A DNA stretch of 64,000 nucleotides, taken from Hirundichthys speculiger. Its lineage: Eukaryota; Chordata; Actinopteri; Beloniformes; Exocoetidae. Shown here piece after piece: positions 12,001-52,600 of this stretch (position 1 is the stretch's first letter; the number at the start of each line of letters is the position of its first letter). The notes under the pieces are model-generated. The model ran no database searches, was not told the DNA's origin, and was given only the letters and a program-made list of their open reading frames with translations. The position numbers and the translations under genes are program-made. The stretch covers positions 1,612,001-1,676,000 of the forward strand of contig JAGFBZ010000172.1 in assembly GCA_018398805.1 (NCBI GenBank), in the 5' to 3' direction.

Positions 12001-14741
12001 TTAATAAACATCAGATCTGCTCCATGTGATGCTCCATTCTTACTGATTACTTTGGTGCGGCTCCATCTAGTGGCGCAGGTGTGTAACGACAACAGAAAAG
12101 TCTAGACCTTGATTATAAGACGAGCCCTGTTTTTGAGAGGTAATTTCTAGAAGAAAATATTGTCCTTTATTCATGCCAATACGGTATTTTACACTGTTAA
12201 TTACTGAGAAAACAGAAGTTAATGCTCTTTTTCTATTTTGCTGTCACTTTTTTAGTTTAAAGTATTCATGTGTGCAAAAGTGATTTAACTCGATCCAATT
12301 TTTCAGACAGACATGGAAGAGAAAAAAAAAATTGGTTTTCCATTTTCAGCTGACTTTATGGTCTGAGAGAAGGTGGACACGAAAAAAAAAAAGACCTCAG
12401 TGAGGATTAAAGAGTGGTCTACACATGCATCATAAGGTTTGTCACAGCATGTTTGGAAAAAAAAGGAACATTTTTAAAAAGAGGAACAAAATAAATATGA
12501 CAGCAGATAAAGTGAAAACCTTTGTAAGCTGTGTAAAGTGAAAAAATGTCTGTTTTCCATCTCCTCACAAGTTATAAAGTCAGAGTAAGATAACATGATC
12601 ATACAGGTGACCTCTGAGAGCTTCCACAGAGCTACAAAATGCTTTCAAAAACTTTTTCCCCCACTTATGAAGCAGTACTTCTCAGCACCCGTCGACTTTA
12701 AGACAAATTCCCCTTTAATTGCTCTTCCTGCCTTGTTCAGCCTGCAGTGAACAGCAGCATCTTATCATCTGTACATATGAAATAAAAGCCTACCATTCTC
12801 CTGTCGGCGGAGACTCTTTTTCCCTTTGGCACGGGGAGTGAGTTCAGAGTTGCGTATGGCTTTGTTGATATAAAATTGCTTCCTTTTGGCAGGAGACACT
12901 CGCTTGGCTGGCGAGCAGGGCAGTGAGGTGCACTTACGTTCCTCTATCAGGCTGAAAAACAGAGAACAATACTAACAAAACAGCTTTGAATAAAACAATA
13001 ATAATACTAATTCTTTATAATCATGTAAAATAATGAAATATATTCTGTTCAAAGACTTTTTTTTTAATAATTGCTCCATGTGTATCCAGGTCTTTACACG
13101 GAAATTGATGCTTTTGGTTCTGTTTTTCTTTTTAGCACAAGCAGATTAGACATTAGGTGACAGGTGACATTTATGTGTTTGTGTGGATGCTAGACATCTG
13201 TTTTTGTTTGGCTTTCTGCTTCTTCAGTATTATCAAGTTGTAAAAAAAAAGCCCTAGAAATCAACTACAGCATTAAAAGCACCCTGATATTGATCAGGCA
13301 GAACCCCTTATGCCTCAAAGTGGCTTTTACCAATCTGGGCATGAACACTGGACATCTATATGACTGAGAGGCTGACAGTGAATATTCAGCGTCTGTGTAG
13401 ACCTTGTTAAATCTACACAAACAGCAAGCACTTCATCGGATGTGATTCTGCGTGGTTTAAAAGCAGGAGTTGTGTCTTGGGCTTCTTCCTCTCTTATTAG
13501 ACAGCTATTGATTTGGGCTGATTTTACAAAAAAAAAAATGCTGCATTATAGTTTAATTCAATTTTCAATTCAAAAGACTTTATTAATCCCTGAAGGGAAA
13601 TTAATTGTGCAGTAGTTGCCCTGATTTAAGCCTCTTCATAGATTAATTGTAGAAGGTTATTGCTGCGGTTATAGCCGTTTGTCTTGGAGCGGATCTGAAG
13701 AAGCTTCTGATGGAAGACTGAAGACACTCTGCAAGTAGTACCGATGTCATAGGAAATGAAAATATTTTTTTGGGGGGGATACATTAAATAGATTACATGG
13801 TGCATACTGCGTGTTATGCTATTATTTTTTTTTTTCTTTTTAAATAAAACATTTTCCATCGTCAATTACGGTTTCCTTCTGCATAAATAATTGCTTACTG
13901 GTATCACAAGAGCATTTTCTCTATCATCTCATCCTAAATAAATAAGCGTTAAGAAACCTACTGATCCCCCCCAAAAAAAGCAGTAAAATGCATATATTCC
14001 CCTGAATCCCACCTACTGCCTCTGGCATATTTCTGCAGAGTGAATGAGAGCAGGAGAAACTGAGCCTCCTTCAATCTGGATCCAGAAGTAGGTCAGTGGG
14101 TGTTGTGTGTTGTGTGAAGACTGCCTCTGTTGGGTTTTCTGCCTGTGAACTGCCAACTTGCCCAGCTGATGCTATTTTGAGCCCGACCCCAGCAGGTTGA
14201 ACAGTGGATGGTTATAACACCATGTCAGATCCGCCCACCTGGGCTCGTTAGGATCGTCCCAGATCTGCCCGTGACATGTAAATCACTCAAAAACGAGGCG
14301 TGTTTTCAGTAGAGCTTTAATTAAAGTATTGAGAAATTAGAGTGTGTGTGTGTGTATATATAAATATATATTTTTTAGAAACTACAATGTGTATCAGGTT
14401 TTCAGATATAAAATAATCCTATTTTAATGTTTTGATTTGCACAGCAAGGACCTTCTCCACGTCATTTTAGTTACTTAGCTGCAGTAAAGCTAACAGTGAC
14501 AGATTTTCACTTCCTCCTAAAACCCTGGCAACATCGCTAATTAAACCCGCTACTCGAATTTAACTGTGTCTCATTTAATTATCGGCCAAACTGGCTCCGT
14601 TTAAGCTGACATAAAGCTGTCTATAACCGATTCTTCACATTTACAGTACGCTACACTAATGCTAACGAACTAGCTCACGTAAACAAGTGTAATTTTCACT
14701 TACATATAATCCTGCTCTTCATTATTTGTCAAAACGACCAT
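8042..14741 (-). CDS. r3hdm4: R3H domain-containing protein 4
   Basis: Eight coding exons (14741-14704, 12951-12794, 11665-11544, 10991-10874, 10801-10716, 10582-10497, 9489-9434, 8145-8042) sum to 768 nt. They are all phase-consistent and give about 255 residues against 268 in human. The start is ATG at 14741 (MVVLTNNEEQDY). Landmarks match vertebrate R3HDM4: 'KRKQFYINKAIRNSEL', 'WNDFVNCSGEEQERLL', 'CFQRIDRRLR', 'LEENLLRFF', and the R3H signature in 'SFERLLLHAICQYMDL' (Arg and His four apart, about residues 203-218). The C-terminus is 'LPPALLLSSYLEQMS'. R3H domains bind single-stranded nucleic acid; the cellular role of R3HDM4 is poorly known. The intron between the fourth and fifth coding exons is only 72 bp. 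Neighbouring abca7 is also close by in mammals. Confidence 0.92.
11728..12187. mobile_element. MITE in r3hdm4 intron 2
   Basis: Imperfect terminal inverted repeats are visible: the left end reads TACTGTATTGGCCCGAAT and the right end, reverse-complemented, TACCGTATTGGCATGAAT. A 'gattataagacga' motif occurs near both ends (about 11750 and 12113). The internal region about 12010-12115 is clearly related to 62230-62370 in opposite orientation. There is no coding capacity. Superfamily not assigned. Confidence 0.6.
13548..13612. repeat. Short retroelement-tail-like motif
   Basis: An AATTCAATTTTCAATTC run is followed by 'tttattaatccctgaaggg'. This resembles the tail of an abundant fish retroelement and is similar to the copy near 3895-3935. 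It lies in r3hdm4 intron 1. Confidence 0.4.
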
Positions 14742-15010
14742 CTTATTCAAGTAAAAGCGGTTGTAAAGGCCCCGATGACCGTGTATTTATGGACTGTTAA
14801 CGTAAAAAAAAAAGAAAACAGGTTGGAGCAGATGGAAAGAAAAGAAAACTTAAAACAGCGAGTGTTTGGCAGCTGAGCTACGGGCTCCGGTTATGTCAGC
14901 AGCAGCCTTTTTTTTTTTTTTTTTTTTTTTTTTAACTGCAACTGGAAACCAGCGTTTCAGATTCACTACCGCCACCTTCCGCTCTGGAGGACACAAAGGC
15001 ATTAGCAACT
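14742..15010 (-). promoter_or_regulatory. Probable r3hdm4 5' UTR and promoter
   Basis: Directly upstream of the r3hdm4 ATG. The sequence becomes richer in CpG at about 14930-15000 and carries an ETS-like GCGGAAG on the minus strand near 14976. A poly-T run (about 14909-14933) interrupts it. The transcription start was not determined. Confidence 0.35.
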
Positions 15011-15334
15011 AAGCACAATGTCTGGCTGCTTTTGCCAGATTACGGCACCAACCATTACTACGGACACAGACAGTTGTTAGAAAAAAAAAAAAGATGGATG
15101 CTTATATCTTATATCAGAATTTATAATATTGATGCAATTGCTCATCCTTGAAAATTGTCCCTCTTCCACTTCCACTTGAAAAGCCCCAAACAGTAAACAT
15201 TTAAATCTAAAATAGTCTTGAAGAATTATGGACATTTTTTAAATGAGGAAATTCTTGAAATAGATCATCTCTGACTGAAGAGAGGAAACAATAAATCCAA
15301 ACAAACAGCAATTTCTCTTTTCTTTGGCACTAGT

Positions 15335-15490
15335 GGTCTTTATTGTCAGGAAAGGGGGCAGAGAGAGAGAGAACAGGGAGGACATGCAGCAAAGGGTCAT
15401 AAAGAGTTGAACCCACAACTGCTGCATTGAGGACTGGAATCTATACATGGGTCACCTGCCCTGACCACTGCGCCACCAGGCAGTCCCAAC
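15335..15490 (-). mobile_element. tRNA-derived SINE fragment
   Basis: Read on the minus strand, a polymerase III A-box-like TGGCGCAGTGG (about 15462-15474) is followed about 50 bp later by a B-box-like GGTTCAACTC, then a non-tRNA body. It cannot fold as a functional tRNA and resembles an abundant fish SINE. Confidence 0.6.
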
Positions 15491-15499
15491 AAACTATGT

Positions 15500-17140
15500 T
15501 TCTAAAAGGTCACTCTCTCTGAAGGGTTTGGGGTCAGCCATTGTTTCTGCTTTGATTTTATTGGACTTTTTTTTCCTTTTTTTTTATTTAATAAGGTTTG
15601 TGTGCACGTTGCCATAACAGCGGGTTCAATAAGCCTGACAGAGTCAATCTGATTGTAGTCTAACTCACTTATACAGAATAGAAAGGAATTTCAGTAGGAC
15701 ACATTCGAAAAACAAATCTATGAAACCAGTAACTAAAACCGTAATAAATTGAGGGTAAAGTCAAGAAATGGATTCCTTGGGCGAGAAATGCGAAGTCAAA
15801 GAAGAAGATTAAAGACACATTGTCCAGCTGTAGGTGCACCAGAGACAACGTGAAGAATACATGCAAGACATCAGGTTCATAATGAGGCTTTGTGTTAACT
15901 TAATGCCTGTTTATGTCAAGCAGCTTGTAAAGCAAAAGGAAGAGGCAGAGAAAGGAATGGTGATGTGGAAAAGCTGAAAGCAGATGGAAAACAGCAGCAG
16001 AAACAACCCAATGGGACTGAAACACAGTTCAAGTGATTCTCATTTAAGATCATCCTCAGGAGGGAAAGGGAACGACACAACCACAGAGAGCTCTGTTTGT
16101 GCCGCCGACTGCAGCTCAAAGAAAAACCAGCCCTGTAATGGTGTGATCATCAGAGGTGCCACATACCAGTTTACACCAGCAAGCAACGAGCTGAGGGGCC
16201 AAAGCCCAGGTAGAGCACGAGAGGTAGACACTGGGTTCTGGATGGAAAATCTGCTGCTCCTCAACGCTGTTAGTTGACTTCAGAACCAGCTTACTGAACA
16301 TATGTACTCCAGTTTTTCATACATTCTGTCAGATAAAGCAAGTCCTTTAAGCCTTTACGTTTTTGTGCAATTCTATCAAACATTAGATTAGAAAATTCAC
16401 TGATTTTCTATATTTGTTTATTACTGAGTAGTTGATACATAAAATGCAATATTTGACAAATTCACAGAGAACTTTAGGACAAATGATTGAAATTTTTATT
16501 TCATTCTTTGCAGAGGTGCATTGAAAAGTCCTGATCATGATGTGTGTTTGATCAAGGACCTGTCCAGGGTGCAGCCCTGCCTTTCCCCCCCGCCCAAAGA
16601 GAGCTGGGATCGACTCTAGCTGATCCCCGTGACCCTGTGAAGCGCTTGTAGATGGATGCATGCGTGTTTTCTGTGTGAGAGCTCTCTGGGGAAGTTTGGA
16701 CATTACAAAGGCACAATCTCAGTCAAAGTCTTGGAAAACAGCACGACACTGTAAAACAATCTATATTCTGGACTGTTTAAAAGTGTTTGGATCCATATTC
16801 TTTGACCTGCTGAAGATGATCTCATAGAGACTGAAAAGGAAGAGGAGGTGATGATGAAGATGAGTGGGGATGAGCGACTGATCACCTCCTTGTCGCTGGC
16901 TGTGAGCAGTGTTTCAGGGAGATGAGTGTCGGGCAGGCAGCTGTGCATCAGTTAAATGAGCTCAATCAAAATAAAGACACGAGCAACATGATTTATCTTC
17001 TCCTTTTGCCTCTGAAGAGATGACCGGCAACAGCAGCATCAGTGTGCAGCAGCAGAATAAAGGAACCTCCTTTGTCTGCACCCAAAAACCTCCCCACTAT
17101 GACTTCCAAAAACAAACTACCAACATAAAATAATAAAAAA
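15500..17140. other. Intergenic sequence between r3hdm4 and abca7
   Basis: No gene recognised. Open frames up to about 100 codons occur on both strands, but none shows family similarity or splice context. A repeat resembling the common fish 'agctgggatcgactctagc' tail lies at about 16555-16660. Confidence 0.5.
16555..16660 (+). repeat. Interspersed repeat tail
   Basis: The text 'gacctgtccagggtgcagcc' and then 'agctgggatcgactctagct' is the recognisable consensus of a very abundant fish repeat, usually ending in GATGGATGG. Here it ends in 'gtagatggatgcatgcgtg'. A related tail precedes the GGAT microsatellite at about 63018-63096. Confidence 0.55.
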
Positions 17141-17144
17141 AGGA

Positions 17145-18401
17145 TGCTGGAAATCAAATACCTTTATTTTCTTTCAAGAGTATCAGGATCTGATGTACAT
17201 TTGACAGTGAATGCACAGATAAATAATGTTCAGGTAGAAGCGGACATTCAGCTTCCAGCTTCATTTGAAGCAGCTCAATTTTGCATGATTTCCAAACATT
17301 TTTTTCTTTTTAAACATTATATCAAAGTAACTGATGCAGTTGAAACAGGCAATTCTGATACTTTTTGTTGGTCTCGTGCAATCCCTATATTTACTATAGT
17401 AACAGTCTTATAAATATGTGATGGTGCATTATAGTGCAATAACAGCTTGCTTTAGACATTCATCAGTCATTTATAACAGTGCAACTATTCACCAAAAGCA
17501 ATGTAGTTCAATCTGATTTGTTCTTCTTTTTGATTGTTCCGTAGTTTCTTTTTTTTTTTTCATTTTTATTTTTTATTGGGTTGAAGGCTTTGGCAATGTT
17601 ATCATTTATAATACAGCTAAAACACCCACATTTCAGCAGCTTTTATCAGTACTTTGCAATTTGAAAGTAACAGTAACAAATGAAACTAAGTCCTGAAAAC
17701 TTTCAAGGAGGGCAGTAATTCAAAAACACGTGACGTACAATGAAATGAGGAAAAAAGATGATGACCTCTTTGGTAAAGACAAATAACCAACACACCCTTA
17801 TTACTGTACACGTTAAGTCCTTATATGGATAGTAACTACATCTACAAAGCTAAAAAAAAAAAACATAACAAAAAAAAAAACAATTTTGACAGACAAAAGA
17901 CGAAATAAAAGTTGGATTTACAAAATAATATATTATAAAGGTAAAACAGACTGTAAACTGTCCTGAAAGAACCTCTCAAAGGCTTTCTACACACTATAAA
18001 ATCCTCTTAAAAATGACATGTAACAGATGTTTTCAGCGACTGTGAGTTTTACAGCATTTTCTTTGTTAAAGTGCTCCCTGGAGAATAAAGACTTAAAGGT
18101 TAAATAAACCACTGCTTTGAAGAGATGAGGTTAATACTTTCAGATTTATGATCCCAAGTGCAGGGTTTACAGCTACAGACGTGTGAAGAGGTGAACAAGG
18201 CACCACAGCCATTAAGAAGAAGAAATAGCTATTTTCTTTTATAAAGTTAAGACTTCCGTCATTTGTCTCTACTTTTGACCTCCAGATGTTTAAGAGCTCA
18301 GTTGTACCATGTTGCTATGAACATTGAGCAGCATTCAGACAAGAATACAGGGACTAATAAAAAGATATGATTTTGGTCCACTCGTGTTGCACCGGCCCAC
18401 T
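17145..18401 (-). other. Probable abca7 3' UTR
   Basis: Begins after the abca7 stop codon. AATAAA poly-A signals on the minus strand occur near 17568 and near 17162; the second lies close to the left border chosen here. AT-rich, with no open frame of note. The end is inferred from the signals, not from transcripts. Confidence 0.5.
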
Positions 18402-46710
<28,309 letters not shown>

Positions 46711-47544
46711 CGTTTCGAAGGTGGCTACCTGTCCATTACGTAATCCTGGAAAATACAAAATCTGATGAGCAGAAGGCAGGTTGGACTGAACGTTTCTAAC
46801 TGCCCGGTTGTTGAAAAAGCTCATACAGTTTTGCCATTTTCACTTGTACGGCAACTGAAAGCATCTATTGCTGTGTATAAGCTTTTCTGTTTTGGTGCTT
46901 CCAATCTCCCCATCTGCCCTCTGCATTACCACCTATCAAATACAGGAAAAGAAAATCTTGAGCAAATTGTTTATTTAGCTACTAATCATAAACTATCCAA
47001 TTAGCAGTTGATAAGACTAACACAAAGAAAATGAAAAGCAAATTGAAAAAAAGGAAAATTTTTCCTATTCCATTTTTTGATTTATTGGTAACAACACATT
47101 TAATGGTACTTTTATAATGTAAAGTAAACCATTTTAATCAAAAAATTTTAGAAGTAAACCTTTTTGAAATAAACTAAAATTAAAAAATAATCAAGAAAAA
47201 AAAGACAGTTAGCTTTTTTTTTTTTTAATAAAAAAGCTACCTCTGAATATATATTTTTAAAGCCTTTACCTTAGATAAAACCATGAAGGTGAAAGCTGAA
47301 GCCTCCAAAGGCTCTGAATGTGTGTGTTGTGAGTAAAAGCTGTCTTCTGCTGTGATCTGCTCTACACAGACAATCCTCTGCTTTATCCTGAAATCCTCCT
47401 GAGCCAAACAACACTCTGAAACTGTCACTTTTGCTCTACCAGTGCCTCAAGCGGATTCTTTCATACATACACTCAGGTGAGGACCTTGGGCCAGGCTACA
47501 AGAATACAGTTTATATAATTTCCCTTGCAAATCTACCAAAGCAT

Positions 47545-47577
47545 CACCAGTCATTCATTCATTCATTCATTCATTCA
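47545..47577 (+). repeat. (TTCA)n microsatellite
   Basis: About eight perfect TTCA/ATTC units in the first intron of abca7. Confidence 0.95.
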
Positions 47578-47652
47578 AATCCACATCAGAGATCTACACA
47601 GGTGTATGATTGAATTTTAGTAAAACTGAGGTTAAGAAAATTTTGACACACA

Positions 47653-47655
<3 letters not shown>

Positions 47656-47730
<75 letters not shown>
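47656..47730. repeat. (TA)n microsatellite
   Basis: About 37 uninterrupted TA units in abca7 intron 1, preceded by a short CA run. Exact length is probably unreliable in any assembly. Confidence 0.97.
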
Positions 47731-47732
<2 letters not shown>

Positions 47733-48028
47733 TAGTCACACTTCTCATGACCACCATACAGCACAGCAAACATGTCATATATAACACATAAAAGCCATTT
47801 AAGTCTTCACAGAGGATCCTATTCTAACAAGAAAATTGACTTTCAGATGGCGAGATTACAACGTGCCAGGTAGTTTTAACAGCAAATTAAGAAAGAAAAC
47901 TAATATCTAGATCCAACTGTAACGTTAGCTTAATTTTAGCATCTTATAGTGATGTTGCTATCTGGTACAAGGGCTCATTTCGGAAACAAATGTAGAATAT
48001 AATCTGTAAAAATATAGTTAATAATTAC

Positions 48029-48190
48029 CTCTTTGTAGTAATGTTGTTTTAAAACTCGCCTGGAGGTTTCAGTCGCACTAAGCGCCGCTGGCAGCTTGAC
48101 ATTGACTTCCCAATGTCTGTAACAGCAGGTGGAAGCCGAAGAGTCCCGCCCACGGAGTAAGCTGATTGGCCAATGTGCACAGTACGGGAG
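48029..48190 (-). promoter_or_regulatory. abca7: abca7 noncoding exon 1 and core promoter
   Basis: On the minus strand a donor (AAAGAG then GTAATT) ends a noncoding exon at 48029. Upstream lie a GC box (GGGCGGGAC, about 48143-48151) and overlapping CCAAT/ATTGG boxes near 48165-48175. A matching acceptor at about 46749 begins the exon that carries the ATG at 46710. Transcription probably starts near 48110. Position and motifs only. Confidence 0.6.
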
Positions 48191-48194
48191 GGAC

Positions 48195-48745
48195 TTTCGG
48201 ATGCCGGTCAAGAATCTGATTGGTTGTAATGTATATTTTCGTAACCGAAGAAAGATTGATTATCCAGTTATTGACCAGAAACTGCATGCTCATTGTGTTA
48301 CGTATAACAAAACAAACAAACAAAAACAACTGTATCAAATAAATATATTTTTAATGAAATACCATGTCAAATGTTATATAATAAATTGATATAATCATAA
48401 AATAGAAAAACCTGGCCTTTGTTAGCCCAAACTGAATGGACTTATCACCAATGCAAGTGCAAATATTTTTCAGCAGACTGAAAACTTTGGTTTTAAAGGG
48501 AGGTGGGACTAAATACTGACTTCGGCTGGTTTTTTTTTTCCCCCTAAACAATTTATGGTTATATTGTTTTTTTTGGTTTTTTTTTTTCCATTTTCTTTGG
48601 CTAATGCTGCTAATTCTTATTTGGATGATGATTTAAACTGATAATCATAAAGACTAAGGCAGCCCAAGACTATGGCACAGTAGTGACACACACACAGTGA
48701 AGACGAAACGTTTAAGGAACCTTTTTTTATTTTAGGAACGCTCAT
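48195..48745. other. Short intergenic gap between abca7 promoter and apba3 3' end
   Basis: AT-rich, with several poly-T runs (48531-48540, 48568-48588). No gene, repeat family or RNA gene recognised. Confidence 0.5.
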
Positions 48746-48749
48746 AAAA

Positions 48750-49620
48750 CTAACTCTACTTTATTTATTTATATAAATAAACCATGACCATAACATCATT
48801 TAGATTTAGAAAAAAAAATGACTCAAAGAAAGCTTAAAGGTTTAACTTTTTTTAAAAAACTAAATACTGACAGAAGGCCATAGGCAAATGTTTTTTCAAA
48901 AATATTCAATCCCATACATAGAAAACAGCGCAAAGAGCAACTCTCCATCTCTCCATAAACACCATTAATATGTAGTACAGATCATTTTCATGAATACCCA
49001 TATGAAGAAATACTTAAAATATAAACATCTCTCTATCAAATAAGGCAGACGTATTTCATTGTGCATATCTGCTTGCTATCAGGCATAGTCAGTGAAACAG
49101 ACCAGAGCGCTCTCTGAAACTTGTGTCGGATATTTGTTGATATGTATGAGAACACGAAGGACAAGAAGTACATAACAACATGACACAGAGCTTTTATCCT
49201 GATTCAATAAGATCACGCATTCAAATGCGTGTTTCCTTCAGGCACACTGGAAGCACATGCAAGGCTGTAAAACTGATCAGGTGCTCTGTACCTGATGCTG
49301 CTCACCACTATGTAACTTGGTGAGGTTAAAGAACAAAAAAAAAAAAAAAAGCAAAAACAAACTTACTGTCTGAATTATTAAATATTGAAATTATCTAAAT
49401 ATAAACAGAGAGCTACTATCTATCCCTGTCCTTTAAATTATGATTTCATATTTAAAAGTACTTTACATTTTAAAAATATATATACTGTATATCTGGTCTA
49501 GTTTGTGGTAATAGTGGTATGACAGTTTATACACTCTGAAATGAAAATTGCATAATATTTTCTGAGTTTGATAAAAACTTCTGAAGCATTAAAAGCAAGT
49601 TGTTGACGTCCTTGAACAGT
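48750..49620 (-). other. Probable apba3 3' UTR
   Basis: Follows the apba3 stop at 49621. Minus-strand AATAAA signals fall at about 48762-48772. AT-rich, non-coding. A poly-A run lies at 49338-49352. Confidence 0.5.
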
Positions 49621-52600
49621 TCAAAGAAACACTGGCTGTTCTTGTCCTGTCAAGAGTCGATATGTTGAGGCTGGCATCGTCTTCAGATGAATCTGTCCAA
49701 AAAGACAAAATTGAATGTTAAAGGAAGACTTTGCTATATTTGCTTTTAAAAGTCTAAAAGCCTGAACAGAGTGGCCAGTGTTGCCTGTATTGATGACACA
49801 TTATTGTTTTTCTTTTTGTGCATGTTTTCATGTCATCTCTCACCTCTCCAACAGCATTTGTGAGAATGTTGATGATCTTGTCATGTGGAGTTGCAACGAC
49901 ACTCTGCCCATTGATTTCAATGATGCGATGCCCAACGCGGATCCCTCCTCTCTCTGCAATACCACCTCGCATGAGACTGCAGATCTGAAACAGATTTAAG
50001 AAAACAATTTACCTTTCAAAGCAAATTACCTTGTATATGTGTTTTACAGTGAAAATGCTTTTGATTTATTTTTTTTGAATTAACAGGAAAATTATGTTTT
50101 TCGTTATTTGCCATGGAAATGTTGCACGAGTGTGCACACACATGCCATCTGAAACCATTCACATACAGCAGTTATGATACATTCAGCGTGCAGAGTAGAT
50201 AGATTTGATGCTGACAGACTGAAAATATTGACATACAATGCCATCCTCCACACTGAAGCCCAGCTGAAACTTGGGGTCTGGTCTTTTTATGATCGCCATG
50301 GTGACAGGAGGACAGTGAACGATGCTGAGCTTCACATACTTTTGGCTTTTCAGTTCCTGACCCAAGAAAAAACAAGATAAAAAGTGAAAAACTATGACAT
50401 ATGGCATTTAATCCACAGTGATTTAACATATGACTAGCTCTTACAAAGTTGAAATTCACTGATGTTTGACATAAAATTATCATTTTGCCCTTTTCTACTA
50501 GTAACTGATAAATTATACGCGTCTTCAGTGAAATATTTCGCTTCAGTTTGTAACAAGGTGTATCAACTTAAAACTGGTAAAGTCAACAATTAGAAACCTT
50601 TTAGCCATCAAGCACATTGATATGCTTTAAAAACAACAACAACAAACAGGATAAAACATTTAAAAACATAGGCTATAATGGGGGTGAGCAATATGACCTT
50701 GAATCAATATCAGAATTAACTGAAAATGTAACCCCGATAATGAATGGTAATTTTAAATTTTGTTTCATTTTTTGCCCTCATAGATCGCTGTCAAAAGTTT
50801 TTGCTGTAAATATTCTCAACTATTAAAACTGACATTTTTCTCATTAAGGAGTTCATATCTTGATTCATATCTTTTATATCTTGTGATTTTAAAACAAACA
50901 AATGACATGGGAAAGATTAAGCTGATTATTGGTTATGAATGTCAGTTTTGATTCATTGCTCTAGACTATAAATTAAAAAGTAATCTATGGCAGAGGAACT
51001 GAAGATTCAGAATGCTTTGTAGTGTACAAGGAAATTAATCAGTTTGCCCCTAAAACATCTAGTACTTTAGAGACAAGTAGTAAGATTTAAAACAATGTGG
51101 CTGTAAGTGATTTGAAAACAAGTCAGATTAGATAACATAACTGTGCCATTTTAGTACATCTTATCCGTCTGACGCTGGTGGAAGCAGGGATGGCAGGCCT
51201 TGTAACTGGTACTTGCCATCTTATAAGCTAGAGGTGGACTCATAACCAAGAAGCAGAGAGAGACATGAAATTAAAGAGAGGTGGGGACCCAGCCCCTCCT
51301 AAATGTCAACACCCCCTTTGATTTCATCAGCAGGGACATTTTCCCTGCGTGGTTTAGATGAGCAGGAAATTCTAGTTTCACAGTGTCTCAAATATCCCTC
51401 GTATCCAAATCTTTAACCTGAATAGCAGGTCTTGCCCAAACAGGGAAGTATGGTTACATTGCTTTTAGGGAAGGATGAAATTATCAGTACTGTCAGACTG
51501 GTGGAAGAAGAGAAGAGTCAGGTATGCCAAATCAACAAGCAGACACCAAGTTCAGATATCTTGAGCAAAATGAAGACTGGGCATGGCAGAGGCACCTTTG
51601 CTCAAACTAATAATAAATATACACATACTTTTGTAAGCATCAAAAGGCTTAGCCCTTCAGTTTAACTAGAATAAAAAGTGTTACTGATTTTTTTTTTTTT
51701 TTATTGTTCAGGATAAATGAGTCACAAATCTTAAAATTCAGCACAATAATAACAACAATCTTTTAGAGTGTTTACACAATTCAAAACACTAACACTGTTA
51801 AAGTTGTCTAAAACTAATACTGGAACTAAAAGATCTAAATTAAATTCATATCCACTGTCAAATACACTGATAATGGATGGAACCACAGCGCCCCCTACAG
51901 GACCAGCATGTTTTTCCTTCCAACACATTTTTTTCTCTAATGATTGTCGACTACTACTCCAGCATCTTCTGTAATATTTGCTCTGTTTATGGAGTTCAAC
52001 GTGACATCAAATGTAATGCTACAAAAAGTGTCTTAACGATCTGTAGAACAAAGGAAGACAAATGTATAACCTTTCCTGATTTTAGTTTGGCAGGTGATGT
52101 TCTACGTGTCTCCAATAAGGTTAAATATCTTGGCCATTGGATTACTGATCAGCTCACAGATGATGAGGACATTTACCGACAGCGTGGCATGCTGTATGTG
52201 CAAGCAAATATTTTATTACGGAAATTTGGTTCATGTAGTGATTCTGTGAAGGTGACTTTATTCAAAGCCTATAGTACCCCCTTGTACACCGCTCATCTTT
52301 GGTCTCGTTATAAAAAAACAAGCCTTCAGAGCCTGCAAGTGGCTATAATGATGCCCTAGGACACTTTTAAAAAGACTGCGATGGACTAGTGCCAGTGAAA
52401 TGTTTGTGGCAGTGCAAGTGAACTCTTTACAGTCTGCCCTGAGAGGTCTTATGTATAAATTTATTGGCAGACTAAATGACTCTAAGAATGAAATCATCTT
52501 GCTGCTATCAAATATTATGTTTAGTGCTTTACGCTACCAGTCTGAGCTCTGGAGACACTGGTATAGTTGTTTTTTATGTTTTTATGTGTGCTTTTTGGAC

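Noticed and set aside
15335..15490. tRNA gene on the minus strand
   Set aside because: Box spacing and the non-tRNA body indicate a SINE, not a functional tRNA.
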